In this document: piece by piece, positions 8,741 to 18,268 of the stretch | Layout of the letters: the number at the start of each line of letters is the position of its first letter | Position numbering within the stretch: the stretch's first letter is position 1 | The notes under the pieces: model-generated | The model's input: the letters and a program-made list of their open reading frames with translations, nothing else | Told to the model about the DNA's origin: nothing | Database searches by the model: none | Translations under genes and position numbers: made by a program | Origin: Chitinophaga solisilvae | Lineage (GTDB): Bacteria > Bacteroidota > Bacteroidia > Chitinophagales > Chitinophagaceae | Direction of reading: 5' to 3' | DNA length: 64,000 nt | NCBI RefSeq assembly: GCF_009928525.1 | Contig: NZ_JAABOK010000012.1 | Coordinates: 62,001-126,000 of the forward strand

Positions 8741-10453
8741 TTATTTAACTCCGTGCATCCATTTTTTCAGGAAGCTGGTAGACAGGAACAGTAACACTGC
8801 CGCACCGCCTGGCAGGATCACGAACACCATAAAGAACTCATAGAGGTTATGGATGGTGAATCCGGCGAAAGTAGGGTAATGGGTGGCAAGTTTCAGTTCA
8901 TGTAACTTATCGAGTTGTTGTGCGGTAGCGGTGATAGTACCATCCAGGACAGCTTTCAGGTCGATGCCTGCTTCCTGTGCCTTCTGGAATTTATCGGCGG
9001 TAGGTGGCAGCAATGCGCCCAGGGTACCTGCCAGTGCGTAGCCGGCTGCGTTGGCGAGGAACCATACTCCCATGAGCAGGGAGGAGAAGCGGTGCGGCGC
9101 CAGTTTGGATACGAGGGAAAGGCCTATCGGAGAGAGGCACAGTTCACCCAGCGTATGGAACAGGTACATGATGATTAACCAGATAACGCCCAGTTTTTCA
9201 TTGGAGCCGAGGTTTTTCACCTGCAGTGCGATAATGAAGAAGCCCAGTGCCAGCAAAGCGAGGCCGATGGATTGTTTTACCGGGGAGATGGGTTCCAGGT
9301 TGCGTTTCTGTAATTTCAGCCATAACCAGCTGAAAGGCAGTGCAAATACGATGATAAATATAGAGTTGGCGTTCTGGATAAAGCTTGGCGGCATATCCCA
9401 GCCAAAGAGGCGACGGTCGGTCTGGTAGTCAGCGATGAAGGTCAGGGAAGATCCTGCCTGTTCGAAGCATGCCCAGAAGAAGATGACGAAGAAAGCCACG
9501 AAGTAGAGAACGAGGATTCTTTGTCTTTCTATTTTGGTGATGGATTTATCGGTGAGGATCAATACTGCGAGGCTGATACCGGAGGCATAGATGAAGGGAT
9601 ACAGCCAGGATTTGATCGGGTTGGGATCTATGGAGAGGAAGTGGATACCGAAGAACAATACTACCAGCAGTACTACAACGCCTAATATGGATTTCTGGGA
9701 GAAGTGAGCTTTGTCAGCTTCGCCGGTAGCCACGTGTTCAGAAGGCTTGCTGAAGTCTGGTTTGGCGCCGATGGCTTTACCATCGGGGGTAACCACGTAT
9801 TTGTCTTTCAGGAAGTAGAACAGGATGGTGCCGAGGAACATGGCCAGGCCGGCAGCGAGGAAGCCCCATTTGAAGGCGCCTACCATTCTTACGCCGTCTA
9901 TTTTTACGTCTCCCAGGATAGGGCAGATGAGCATACCGAGGAAGGCGCCCATGTTGATACCCATGTAGAAGATGGTGAAGGCGGCATCCAGGCGGCGGTC
10001 GCCTTTCGGATAGAGCTGGCCTACCATGGAGGAGATGTTGGGTTTGAAGAAGCCGTTACCGAAGATGATGACCAGCAGTGCGAGCCATACAATGACTTTG
10101 GCGGTTTCTACATTGGTTGCGTAGAGGGTGGCACTGAGTACCATGAGCAGTTGTCCGATACCCATGATAAAGCCGCCTAATAAAATACAGTTCCTGTTAC
10201 CGAGGTAGCGGTCGGAGATATATCCGCCGAGCATAGGTGTAAGGTAGCAGAGGCCGAGAAAGCCACCATAGACATAGGAGGAATCAGCTTCAGAGAAAGC
10301 CAGCGCATTTACCAGGAAGAGCGTCAGCAGCGCTCTCATGCCATAAAAGTTAAACCGTTCCCACATTTCCGTGGCAAATAATACAGAAAGACCCTTAGGA
10401 TGGCCTTTTTCCGAGGCGACCGAGGGTTCCTGTGCAACAGCAGTTTGCATCAT
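8741..10453 (-). CDS. POT/PTR2 family proton-coupled peptide MFS transporter
   Basis: A 570-residue major facilitator protein of the proton-dependent oligopeptide transporter family, which imports di- and tripeptides across the inner membrane. The diagnostic ExxER motif is EMWERFNFYGMRALL near residues 29-43, followed by GGYISDRYLGNRN (MFS loop 2-3 motif) and FKPNISSMVGQLY (PTR2 signature). Later segments FWACFEQAGSSL and HTLGELCLSPIGLSLV are also typical. The start has two consecutive ATG codons. It is divergent from purD with a 169-bp gap in which I see no clear promoter match. A long palindrome follows its stop. Confidence 0.95.
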   Translation of the reverse strand: MMQTAVAQEPSVASEKGHPKGLSVLFATEMWERFNFYGMRALLTLFLVNALAFSEADSSYVYGGFLGLCYLTPMLGGYISDRYLGNRNCILLGGFIMGIGQLLMVLSATLYATNVETAKVIVWLALLVIIFGNGFFKPNISSMVGQLYPKGDRRLDAAFTIFYMGINMGAFLGMLICPILGDVKIDGVRMVGAFKWGFLAAGLAMFLGTILFYFLKDKYVVTPDGKAIGAKPDFSKPSEHVATGEADKAHFSQKSILGVVVLLVVLFFGIHFLSIDPNPIKSWLYPFIYASGISLAVLILTDKSITKIERQRILVLYFVAFFVIFFWACFEQAGSSLTFIADYQTDRRLFGWDMPPSFIQNANSIFIIVFALPFSWLWLKLQKRNLEPISPVKQSIGLALLALGFFIIALQVKNLGSNEKLGVIWLIIMYLFHTLGELCLSPIGLSLVSKLAPHRFSSLLMGVWFLANAAGYALAGTLGALLPPTADKFQKAQEAGIDLKAVLDGTITATAQQLDKLHELKLATHYPTFAGFTIHNLYEFFMVFVILPGGAAVLLFLSTSFLKKWMHGVK

Positions 10454-10622
10454 AAATGGTTAGTTTTAGCAATAGTTGTTTTAAGGTTCTGTTAAGTCTC
10501 TAAAGGTGGCAAGTTAAATAAATTCATTTATCTCGTAAAAAAATGGTGGAAATGCGCCCTTTTTGTCCTTTTTTGATCTTTCTTTGCATTTTCTACGCAT
10601 CTGCATTTTTTAGGCAATTCTT

Positions 10623-11900
10623 ATGAACATATTATTACTTGGTAGTGGTGGCCGTGAACACGCATTGGCCCGCAAAATGTCACAAAGCTCCCATTGTGGA
10701 AAATTATTCATTGCGCCCGGAAATGCGGGCACAGCGGAATGTGGTACCAACATAAACATCGGTGTCAGCGATTTTGAGAAGATAAAGGCATTTTGCCTGG
10801 AGAATACGGTGGATCTGGTAGTGCCTGGTTCGGAAGAAGCGCTGGTGAATGGTATCTACGATTTCTTCGGCGCAGATGCTGCACTGCAGCACATACCGGT
10901 AATGGGCCCTTCCAGAACGGGAGCTCAGCTGGAGGGCAGCAAGGCTTTCGCCAAGCTGTTCATGGAGCGCCATAACATCCCGACGGCCGGGTACCGGGAG
11001 TTTAACGCCGGTAACTACGGGGAAGGCGTGGCTTATATTCAGCAGCATTCCTTACCAATTGTGCTCAAGGCCGACGGGCTGGCGGCTGGCAAGGGGGTGG
11101 TGATTACCTCTTCCCATGAGGAAGCCCTGGAAGAATTTGAGCAGATGATCCAGTCCGCCAAGTTCGGCGATGCCAGCAAAACCGTGGTGATAGAGCAATT
11201 CCTCTCCGGTATTGAGTTGTCTGTATTCGTACTTACAGACGGGCATACGTATAAGATATTACCTGAAGCAAAGGATTATAAACGTATAGGCGAAGGCGAT
11301 AAAGGGCTGAATACCGGCGGTATGGGAGCTGTATCCCCTGTACCTTTCGCTGACAAGGCTTTCATGGAAAAGGTGGAAACAAAAATTATCCGCCCGACCG
11401 TAGCGGGTTTGTCTGCCGAAGGGATCGTTTATAACGGATTCATCTTTTTTGGCTTGATTAATGTGGAAGGAGAGCCTTTTGTGATAGAATACAACTGCAG
11501 AATGGGCGACCCTGAAACGGAAGTAGTGATACCAAGGCTGCAGAATGATCTGCTGGAGCTGTTTACAGCAGTATCCGAAGGGAAGCTGTCCGCACAAACC
11601 ATTTACACGGATTCCCGTGCAGCCGCTACGGTGATGCTGGTATCCAAAGGGTATCCGGAGGCATATGAGAAGAATAAGGCTATCAGTGGTATTCCTGCGC
11701 CGGCAGACGATCAGATTGTATTTCATGCAGGCACCCGCCAGGATGGAGAAACGGTGCTGACCAACGGTGGCCGCGTGCTGGCTATCACCTCACTGGCCGC
11801 AAGCCTGTCGCTGGCATTGTCGCATTCTGCCCAGACAGCCGAAAAAATCAGTTTTGAAGGCAAGACCTATCGCAGAGACATCGGTTATGAGTTCATTTAA
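10623..11900 (+). CDS. purD: PurD, phosphoribosylamine--glycine ligase
   Basis: ATP-grasp enzyme of purine synthesis that joins glycine to phosphoribosylamine. The 425-residue length is standard. It begins MNILLLGSGGREHALA, the usual N-terminal motif, and contains VLKADGLAAGKGVVI (ATP-binding), EAKDYKRIGEGDKGLNTGGM and YNCRMGDPETEVVIPRL (PurD signature). It is a monocistronic-looking housekeeping gene upstream of mreB. Its stop is followed after one base by palindrome element 2. Confidence 0.97.
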   Translation: MNILLLGSGGREHALARKMSQSSHCGKLFIAPGNAGTAECGTNINIGVSDFEKIKAFCLENTVDLVVPGSEEALVNGIYDFFGADAALQHIPVMGPSRTGAQLEGSKAFAKLFMERHNIPTAGYREFNAGNYGEGVAYIQQHSLPIVLKADGLAAGKGVVITSSHEEALEEFEQMIQSAKFGDASKTVVIEQFLSGIELSVFVLTDGHTYKILPEAKDYKRIGEGDKGLNTGGMGAVSPVPFADKAFMEKVETKIIRPTVAGLSAEGIVYNGFIFFGLINVEGEPFVIEYNCRMGDPETEVVIPRLQNDLLELFTAVSEGKLSAQTIYTDSRAAATVMLVSKGYPEAYEKNKAISGIPAPADDQIVFHAGTRQDGETVLTNGGRVLAITSLAASLSLALSHSAQTAEKISFEGKTYRRDIGYEFI

Positions 11901-11901
11901 T

Positions 11902-11979
11902 TATCTGGTTATTTGAGATTTGATGGAAGCGGAGATGAACATACTTCTGCGTTTCCATCAAATCTCAAATAACCAGATA
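11902..11979. repeat. 3'-end palindrome, TTATTTG-arm type (element 2)
   Basis: Perfect 27-bp arms at 11902-11928 and 11953-11979, with GGTTATTTGAGATTTG in the arm. The 24-nt centre has GCGGAGA pairing imperfectly with TTCTGCG. It starts one base after the purD stop. No T tract follows on the plus strand. Confidence 0.85.
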
Positions 11980-12202
11980 GCCAAATAAAAAAATACAGAG
12001 GGGGGGCTGTGTGGGAGAGCAATTAAAACGGGAGATTTCCGTTCATGTGTTCAGGGCATAAAGAGAGCTGTCATAGTGCCATTTTTATAACAAATAAGTT
12101 TTTTTAATATTTAGCCGTATTATTGCAAGAATATCCATTTTTTGCATCGTATATTCGTTGGAATTATTCATTTTTGCATTCTAATTTTTGACCGTATCAA
12201 CA
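11980..12202 (+). other. leader region upstream of mreB
   Basis: This 223-bp stretch has no gene that I can support. It contains a run of seven G at 12000-12006 and an AT-rich part before mreB. It must hold the mreB promoter, but no convincing TTTG plus TAnnTTTG pair was found; CATTTTTGC near 12168-12176 is a partial match. Confidence 0.4.
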
Positions 12203-13225
12203 ATGGGATTTTTTAATTTTTTAACGCAGGAAATCGCGATTGATCTGGGTACAGCGAACACGCTGATTATACATAATGACCAAGTGGTTGTGGACGAGCC
12301 TTCCATTGTAGCGATAGAACGGGCTAGCGGTAAAATTGTGGCTGTTGGTAAAAAGGCCATGATGATGCACGAAAAAACACATGAATATCTTCGTACAATA
12401 CGTCCCCTGAAAGATGGCGTGATCGCGGATTTTAATGCCGCTGAGGGAATGCTCAGGGAACTCATAAAAATGGTTTACCCCAAGAAGCCCCTGTTTGCTC
12501 CAAGCTGGCGCATGGTGATCTGTATCCCTTCCAGTATTACGGAAGTGGAGAAGAGAGCGGTGCGCGACTCTGCCGAGCAGGCGGGCGCCAAAGAGGTTTA
12601 CCTGCTGCACGAGCCGATGGCAGCTGCGCTGGGTATCGGTATTGATGTGGAAGAACCGGTTGGTAACATGATCATCGATATAGGCGGCGGTACTACCGGT
12701 ATCTCCGTGATAGCGCTGGCTGGTATCGTGTGCGATCAGAGTATCCGTATTGCCGGTGATGAATTTACCGCAGATATTATGGAAGCGCTGCGCCGCTACC
12801 ATAGCCTGCTGATCGGTGAAAGAACCGCTGAACAAATCAAGATCCATATCGGGTCTGCCCTGAAGGAACTGGATAACCCACCGGATGATATCCCTGTGAA
12901 TGGCCGTGACCTGGTTACCGGTATCCCCAAGCAGATCATGGTATCTTACCAGGAAATTGCAGAAGCCCTGGACAAATCTATCTTTAAAATTGAGGAAGCC
13001 ATCCTGAAAGCGCTGGAAACAACGCCACCGGAGCTGGCATCAGATATTTACCGCAGAGGCTTATACCTGACAGGCGGCGGTGCGCTGCTGCGTGGTCTGG
13101 ATAAACGCCTTGCCCAGAAAATCAAATTACCTGTGCATGTAGCAGACGATCCGCTGCGCGCCGTGGTAAGAGGTACCGGCATTGCACTGAAGCATGTGGG
13201 TAAATATCCGTTCCTGATGCAATAA
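12203..13225 (+). CDS. mreB: MreB, actin-like rod shape protein
   Basis: Actin-homologue that polymerises under the inner membrane and positions the elongation machinery of peptidoglycan synthesis. The protein is 340 residues. The start is the ATG at 12203 (MGFFNFLTQEIAIDLGTAN); a TTG 15 bases upstream is in frame but would add non-conserved residues. Phosphate-binding motifs are IAIDLGTANT, MIIDIGGGTTGISVIA and LTGGGALLRG. It is the first gene of mreB-mreC-mreD-mrdA-rodA, but palindrome element 3 lies between mreB and mreC and could reduce readthrough. Confidence 0.98.
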   Translation: MGFFNFLTQEIAIDLGTANTLIIHNDQVVVDEPSIVAIERASGKIVAVGKKAMMMHEKTHEYLRTIRPLKDGVIADFNAAEGMLRELIKMVYPKKPLFAPSWRMVICIPSSITEVEKRAVRDSAEQAGAKEVYLLHEPMAAALGIGIDVEEPVGNMIIDIGGGTTGISVIALAGIVCDQSIRIAGDEFTADIMEALRRYHSLLIGERTAEQIKIHIGSALKELDNPPDDIPVNGRDLVTGIPKQIMVSYQEIAEALDKSIFKIEEAILKALETTPPELASDIYRRGLYLTGGGALLRGLDKRLAQKIKLPVHVADDPLRAVVRGTGIALKHVGKYPFLMQ

Positions 13226-13230
13226 AAACT

Positions 13231-13302
13231 ATTTTGAGATTTACGGATTTTGTGATTTCGGAATTTAAATCACAAAATCCGTAAATCCCTAAATCTCAAA
13301 AT
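13231..13302. repeat. palindrome between mreB and mreC, TGAGATTT-arm type (element 3)
   Basis: Left arm 13231-13258 pairs with 13267-13302. The right arm has one extra 8-nt unit (AAATCCCT), so the stem has an 8-nt bulge. Arms are made of near-repeats with the pattern ATTTnnGnG. The loop is 8 nt. It starts 5 bp after the mreB stop and ends 12 bp before the mreC GTG start. No T tract, and no GCGAAGA core. Confidence 0.8.
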
Positions 13303-13314
13303 CTCTACGCGCTT

Positions 13315-14202
13315 GTGCGGAATTTAATCATTTTCTTTAGGCGATATTTTAACTTCTTCTTATTTCTGCTGCTGGAAGTGATTTGTATTGTATTGGTATT
13401 TCAGAATAACAACTTCCAGCGATCAGCCTACCTTAACTCCGCCAATAATGTCAGTGGAAAGCTGTATGATAAATACAACAACGTACAGTACTACTTTCAC
13501 CTGAAAGCCACAAACGATAGCCTGGTAGCTGAAAATACCCGTTTACACAATACTTTGGGAACCAGTTTTGATACCATGATTACCTCCAACGGTTTCAGAA
13601 CAGATACCATCCGTCAGTACAGCGACGATACCCTCCATAAGGTAACCGGCACCAGGATCCGCCGTTATGAATACTTTGAAGGCAAAGTAATCAACAACTC
13701 CGTTAACAAACCCATCAACTATATTACCATCCACCGCGGCAGCGCGCAGGGTATACGGCCTAACATGGGCGTTATCAGCAGCAGTGGCGTGGTGGGCGTT
13801 GTAAGAAGTGTGAGCGAGAACTATGCCGTGGTATTATCCATGCTGTCAAAATCCAATTCCGTATCTATCAGCGCCCGTCTGGGACAGGGAAAGGAAATGG
13901 GTTCTGTACACTGGGACGGGGAAAGCGCCGGCTATGCCCTGCTGAAAGATATTCCTAAAAGCGCCAAGGTACATAAAGGCGATACGGTGGTGACCAGCGG
14001 CTTCTCTGCCCTGTTCCCGGAAAATATACCTATCGGGTATGTGGATACCGTTACCATTGCCGATAAATCAGGCACTTCGTTCAATATCCGGTTGAAATTG
14101 GCTACCAATTTCTATAACCTGCAGTACGTGTATGTGATAGAGAACTTATTGAAAGATGAACAACAACGACTAGAGGACTCAACTTATAAGTTGATTAAAT
14201 GA
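13315..14202 (+). CDS. mreC: MreC, rod shape-determining protein
   Basis: Bitopic inner-membrane scaffold of the elongasome. The 295-residue protein has a short cytoplasmic start, one membrane segment at about residues 11-27 (FNFFLFLLLEVICIVLVF), a region suited to a coiled coil at about 35-80, and a C-terminal beta domain with GIRPNMGVISSSGVVGVV and VVTSGFSALFPENIPIGYV. The start is a GTG at 13315, the first plausible start after palindrome element 3. The stop overlaps the mreD start (ATGA), indicating translational coupling. Confidence 0.95.
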   Translation: MRNLIIFFRRYFNFFLFLLLEVICIVLVFQNNNFQRSAYLNSANNVSGKLYDKYNNVQYYFHLKATNDSLVAENTRLHNTLGTSFDTMITSNGFRTDTIRQYSDDTLHKVTGTRIRRYEYFEGKVINNSVNKPINYITIHRGSAQGIRPNMGVISSSGVVGVVRSVSENYAVVLSMLSKSNSVSISARLGQGKEMGSVHWDGESAGYALLKDIPKSAKVHKGDTVVTSGFSALFPENIPIGYVDTVTIADKSGTSFNIRLKLATNFYNLQYVYVIENLLKDEQQRLEDSTYKLIK

Positions 14203-14708
14203 GTATACTGTTAAGAAATATCATCCGATTTGTATTCCTGTTACTGATACAGGTATTTGTGCTCAATAAGATATTGATCGATCAGCTGGTGAGCCCTTAT
14301 CTGTATATGCTCTTTATCCTGGCGCTGCCGTTTAACCTGCCGCGTCCGGCAGTCATGCTGCTGGGATTCCTGATGGGCATGTCACTCGATATGTTTATGA
14401 ATACGATGGGGCTGCATGCTGCTGCCTGCGTGTTTATTGCGTATCTGCGCCCGTTTATTATCAATATTCTGTCGCCGCAGGGTGGTTTTGAAACCACGCA
14501 GAAAACGCCATCCATGACCAGCATGGGCGTATCCCAGTTCCTGATATACGCTGCTGTCCTGGTATTTCTGCATCATACTGTCTTTTTTACGCTGGAAGTC
14601 TTCGGCTTTAAAAACCCACTGTACCTGGTGCTGAAAATCGTTTTGTCTACTGCCGCCAGTCTTTTCCTGATTGTGTTGTACGAACTGCTCTTCTTCTCCC
14701 GGAAATAA
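14199..14708 (+). CDS. mreD: MreD, rod shape-determining membrane protein
   Basis: A 169-residue polytopic inner-membrane protein with about five hydrophobic segments, expected for MreD. It carries LPFNLPRPAVMLLGFLMGMSLDMF, in which the LGFLMGMSLD part resembles the conserved MreD segment. It overlaps mreC by 4 bp and precedes the class B penicillin-binding protein and RodA. The family is poorly conserved in sequence, so gene order carries much of the call. Confidence 0.9.
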   Translation: MSILLRNIIRFVFLLLIQVFVLNKILIDQLVSPYLYMLFILALPFNLPRPAVMLLGFLMGMSLDMFMNTMGLHAAACVFIAYLRPFIINILSPQGGFETTQKTPSMTSMGVSQFLIYAAVLVFLHHTVFFTLEVFGFKNPLYLVLKIVLSTAASLFLIVLYELLFFSRK

Positions 14709-14842
14709 CGGTTACAGATTAAAATGTTGTTAGTAATGCACGATTAGCTTTCCTGATGCGAGCAGCGTAACATTATTATTAATAAATTTATACGAATAAA
14801 TAAATCGACAGCTGACGGTTAACACCAACAGCTCATTGCTAT

Positions 14843-16777
14843 ATGTCAGTTTTTAATCAGCCCAGAAAGAGAGTTATACAGGCGATAATACTTGGGATGG
14901 TTGTGCTGATCATTACCAGGTTGTTTTTCCTGCAGATAGTAGAGAAGAAATACGCAAAGCTCGCGGATGCCAATGCGGTACTGCGGAAGGTGGTGTATCC
15001 CAGCAGAGGTATCATTTTTGACCGCAAGGGGCGCAGCATCCTCAGCAACGATGTGCTCTACGACCTGGTGGTCACGCCTTCCAGCGTTAAAAATATCGAT
15101 ACTGCCTATCTCTGTAATATTCTCCGGATAGATAAGGAAGAATTCAGAAAACGCATTGTCAATGCTATCGTGAAGAACGGCCGCGTCAGACAATCCGTTT
15201 TTGCCGCCCTGCTGCCAGCCGAAGTGTTCGGGCAGCTGCAGGAAAGTATGTACCTCTTCCAGCCTGGATTTGAGCTGGTACCCCGCCAGATACGCTCCTA
15301 TCCTTATGCTGCCGCCGCCAATATCCTCGGTTATATCGGGGAAATTTCCCCGGAACGCCTGAAAGACTCGGCCTACGCGTCTTACAACTCCGGCGACTAC
15401 CTGGGGCTGGCCGGTCTGGAAAGAACCTACGAGTCTGTATTGATGGGACAACGTGGTATTCAGTATCTCGTAAAAGATAATCTTAACCGCCCACAAGGCG
15501 CCTACGAAGGCGGTGAATTTGACAGCGCCGCTATCGCCGGCAAAAACCTGCGGTTATCGCTGGATATAGATTTACAGCAGTTCGGGGAAAAGCTCATGAA
15601 AGGTAAGATGGGCAGCATCGTAGCCATAGATCCGCAGACCGGCGGTATCCTGGCAATGGTGAGCGCACCTACCTTTGATCCTAACCTGCTCACAGGCTCC
15701 TACCGCAGTACCAACTCTGTACTGCTGAACAGGGATACTACCAAACCTACCTTTAACAGGGCCATTCAGGCTACTTATCCGCCGGGATCTACGTTCAAGC
15801 CCATGATTGCGCTGGTCGGACTTGATGAAGGCGTTATCACGCCCAGCTTCGGCTATCCCTGCGGCGGTGCATACTACGGTTGCAGTCGCCCTATCAAATG
15901 CGAGCACCATGATGCCGGACACGCCGCCAACCTGCGGCTGGCGCTCTCCCACTCCTGTAACTCCTATTTCTCGCACGTGTACCGCCTCAGTGTTGATGCC
16001 TCCAAATTCGGCGGTATCAGGATCGGCGGCCTGCAGAAATGGTCTGATTACATGAGCAGCTTCGGCTTCGGACACCGTATCGGTGTGGATGTTCCCAGCG
16101 AGGCCAGGGGTACGGTACCTAACCCGGCATTCTATGATAAGATGTATAAAGGCAGCTGGAACTCCTGTACTTCCGTATTTTTGGGTATAGGTCAGGGTGA
16201 GCTGACGCTGTCGCCCCTGCAGATGGCTAATGCCATGTGTATTGTGGCTAACCGCGGTTCTTATTTCATTCCGCACTTTGTACAAAGTATAGATAATGAT
16301 AACACCAACCTGCTGGCGAAATATAAAGAGAAACACATAGTGGCGCATATCACGGATACTGCCTACAGTGCTGTAATTCATGGTATGGCTGATGTAATCA
16401 CCAGTGGTACCGGCCGTATTGCCCAGATTGAAGGTATCAGCATCGGCGGTAAAACCGGTACGGTGGAAAACTACGGATTTGTGGATGGAAAGCGTGTTAA
16501 ACTGAAGAACCACGCGGTGTTTGTGGCTTTTGCCCCGGCAGAAAAAGCGCGTATAGCCATTGCTGTTATAGTGGAGAACTCCGGCTTCGGCGCCAGATAT
16601 GCAGCGCCTATTGCCAGTCTGATGATGGAGAAATACCTGAAAGACTCCATCTCCACCAAACGGCAGGCACTGATGAAAACCGTAATGGAAACGGTTACCA
16701 TGGATAATGCCATGGTATTAAAATCCAAACTGGATTCACTGAATGCAACCGCCGCCTTGAAAAAGAACGGAAAGTAA
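14843..16777 (+). CDS. mrdA: penicillin-binding protein 2 (elongation transpeptidase)
   Basis: Class B PBP that cross-links peptidoglycan during cell elongation, paired with the RodA glycosyltransferase. The 644-residue protein has one N-terminal membrane anchor (about residues 11-31), a dimerisation domain starting PSRGIIFDRKGRSILS, and a C-terminal transpeptidase domain. Active-site motifs are complete: SxxK as S316-T-F-K319 (PPGSTFKPM), SxN as S371-C-N373 and KTG at 537-539 (GGKTGTVEN). rodA starts 36 bp downstream. The gene is separated from mreD by 134 bp with no obvious terminator. Confidence 0.96.
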   Translation: MSVFNQPRKRVIQAIILGMVVLIITRLFFLQIVEKKYAKLADANAVLRKVVYPSRGIIFDRKGRSILSNDVLYDLVVTPSSVKNIDTAYLCNILRIDKEEFRKRIVNAIVKNGRVRQSVFAALLPAEVFGQLQESMYLFQPGFELVPRQIRSYPYAAAANILGYIGEISPERLKDSAYASYNSGDYLGLAGLERTYESVLMGQRGIQYLVKDNLNRPQGAYEGGEFDSAAIAGKNLRLSLDIDLQQFGEKLMKGKMGSIVAIDPQTGGILAMVSAPTFDPNLLTGSYRSTNSVLLNRDTTKPTFNRAIQATYPPGSTFKPMIALVGLDEGVITPSFGYPCGGAYYGCSRPIKCEHHDAGHAANLRLALSHSCNSYFSHVYRLSVDASKFGGIRIGGLQKWSDYMSSFGFGHRIGVDVPSEARGTVPNPAFYDKMYKGSWNSCTSVFLGIGQGELTLSPLQMANAMCIVANRGSYFIPHFVQSIDNDNTNLLAKYKEKHIVAHITDTAYSAVIHGMADVITSGTGRIAQIEGISIGGKTGTVENYGFVDGKRVKLKNHAVFVAFAPAEKARIAIAVIVENSGFGARYAAPIASLMMEKYLKDSISTKRQALMKTVMETVTMDNAMVLKSKLDSLNATAALKKNGK

Positions 16778-16813
16778 TTATATACTTCATCGAATAAACT
16801 GAGTTAACAAGCA

Positions 16814-18100
16814 ATGAACCGCTCACAAGCCAAACTGACACAGGGGATTGACTGGCCTATCGTAGGCCTCTACCTGGCGTTGGTGATCATCGGCATTATG
16901 TCCATCTTCGCGGCAGAATACCGCGGTGAGGACAATATCTGGCAGGATATTATTCATCTGAATAAAAACTATTCGCGCCAGATGATGTGGTTTGGTGTGT
17001 CGGTTGTACTGGCATCGGTCATCTGGTTAACAGACAGTAAATTCTTTACGGCCACGGCCAATCTCATGTACGCGGGAGGGTTGCTGCTGCTGCTGCTGGT
17101 GCTGGCGATCGGTAAAGATGTAAAAGGGTCGCATTCCTGGCTGGTAATTGGCGGATTTCAGTTTCAGCCGGCAGAGTTAACTAAGCTATGTACCAACCTG
17201 GCGCTGGCCAAATACCTGTCTTCCCAGGAAACGGATTTTACAAAACTACGGTCACGGCTAATCGCAGCTGCCATTGCACTCATCCCGGCAGGTATCATCA
17301 TCCTGCAGGACGAAACAGGGCTGGCGCTGGTATACTTCTCCTTCTTCCTGGTCATGTACCGCGAAGGGCTGCCCGGTGTATTGCTGGTCATTGCCTTCTC
17401 AGGTATCGTGCTGGTATTATCTGCCCTGCTGGTGGATAAATATGTCCTGTTCATCATCTTCTCCGTTATTACTGCACTGGTCATCTATTTCATGCGACGG
17501 GAGATAAAGCGAAAGCGTTCCCGCCTGCTCGTTATTCTGGGCGTATACGCCTTCTGCTCCGTTTTTGTGATGTTCATTGTTCCCTTCGCATTCACCAAGG
17601 TGCTGAAAGATTACCAGGTACGCCGTATCGAGGTAATGCTCGGTAAGGAAAATGATCCCAAGGCTACCTATAATACGCGCCAGAGTATGATCGCCATCGG
17701 CTCCGGAGGCTTCTGGGGCAAAGGATATCTGAAAGGTACGCAGACCCGTTATGACTTTGTACCTGAACAAAGTACGGACTTCATCTTCTGTACTGTCGGG
17801 GAAGACTTCGGCTTCCTGGGCAGTGTCATCTTCCTGGCGCTGTATGTGTCGCTGCTCTTCCGGATCATCTTTGTAGCGGAACGACAGCGCTCGACATTTT
17901 CGCGCGTGTATGCGTATGGGGTAGCCAGTATTGTCTTTTTTCACCTGGCCATCAACATTTCGATGACGATAGGTCTGGCGCCGGTTATCGGGATTCCCCT
18001 GCCCCTGGTGAGTTATGGCGGATCTTCCCTCATGACATTTACCATGCTGATATTTATCATGCTGAGACTGGATGCCGACAGGCAGATGGTATTACGCTAA
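16814..18100 (+). CDS. rodA: RodA, SEDS peptidoglycan glycosyltransferase
   Basis: Polytopic SEDS protein that polymerises lipid II into glycan strands with PBP2. The 428-residue protein has about ten hydrophobic segments. Typical motifs are GSHSWLVIGGFQFQPAEL, QDETGLALVYFSFFL (containing the DxGxA-like Asp region), STDFIFCTVGEDFGFLG and GIPLPLVSYGGSSL near the C-terminus. It is the last gene of the mre block; 168 bp without a clear terminator separate it from the next gene. Confidence 0.96.
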   Translation: MNRSQAKLTQGIDWPIVGLYLALVIIGIMSIFAAEYRGEDNIWQDIIHLNKNYSRQMMWFGVSVVLASVIWLTDSKFFTATANLMYAGGLLLLLLVLAIGKDVKGSHSWLVIGGFQFQPAELTKLCTNLALAKYLSSQETDFTKLRSRLIAAAIALIPAGIIILQDETGLALVYFSFFLVMYREGLPGVLLVIAFSGIVLVLSALLVDKYVLFIIFSVITALVIYFMRREIKRKRSRLLVILGVYAFCSVFVMFIVPFAFTKVLKDYQVRRIEVMLGKENDPKATYNTRQSMIAIGSGGFWGKGYLKGTQTRYDFVPEQSTDFIFCTVGEDFGFLGSVIFLALYVSLLFRIIFVAERQRSTFSRVYAYGVASIVFFHLAINISMTIGLAPVIGIPLPLVSYGGSSLMTFTMLIFIMLRLDADRQMVLR

Positions 18101-18268
18101 TTATCCAGCCGGAGAAAATTACAGGCATTTATTTTTTTAGTTTTATTATTACAATGAAGTGCAATCATTGTGTTACGTTGCTATGTCCCTGACTGTGAAT
18201 ACACAGAAATAGCCTTTGATTTGACTGGTTAGCCTTCCCTTTTTTGTCAACAGAATTTCTGCGTACCT

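Noticed and set aside
12000..12006. Run of seven G upstream of mreB considered as a phase-variable tract
   Set aside because: It lies about 200 bp from the start codon, in no recognised promoter, and one short run is weak evidence.
15572..16513. 313-codon open frame on the minus strand inside the PBP2 gene
   Set aside because: Antisense to a strongly conserved gene and no recognisable protein; explained by codon bias of the real gene.
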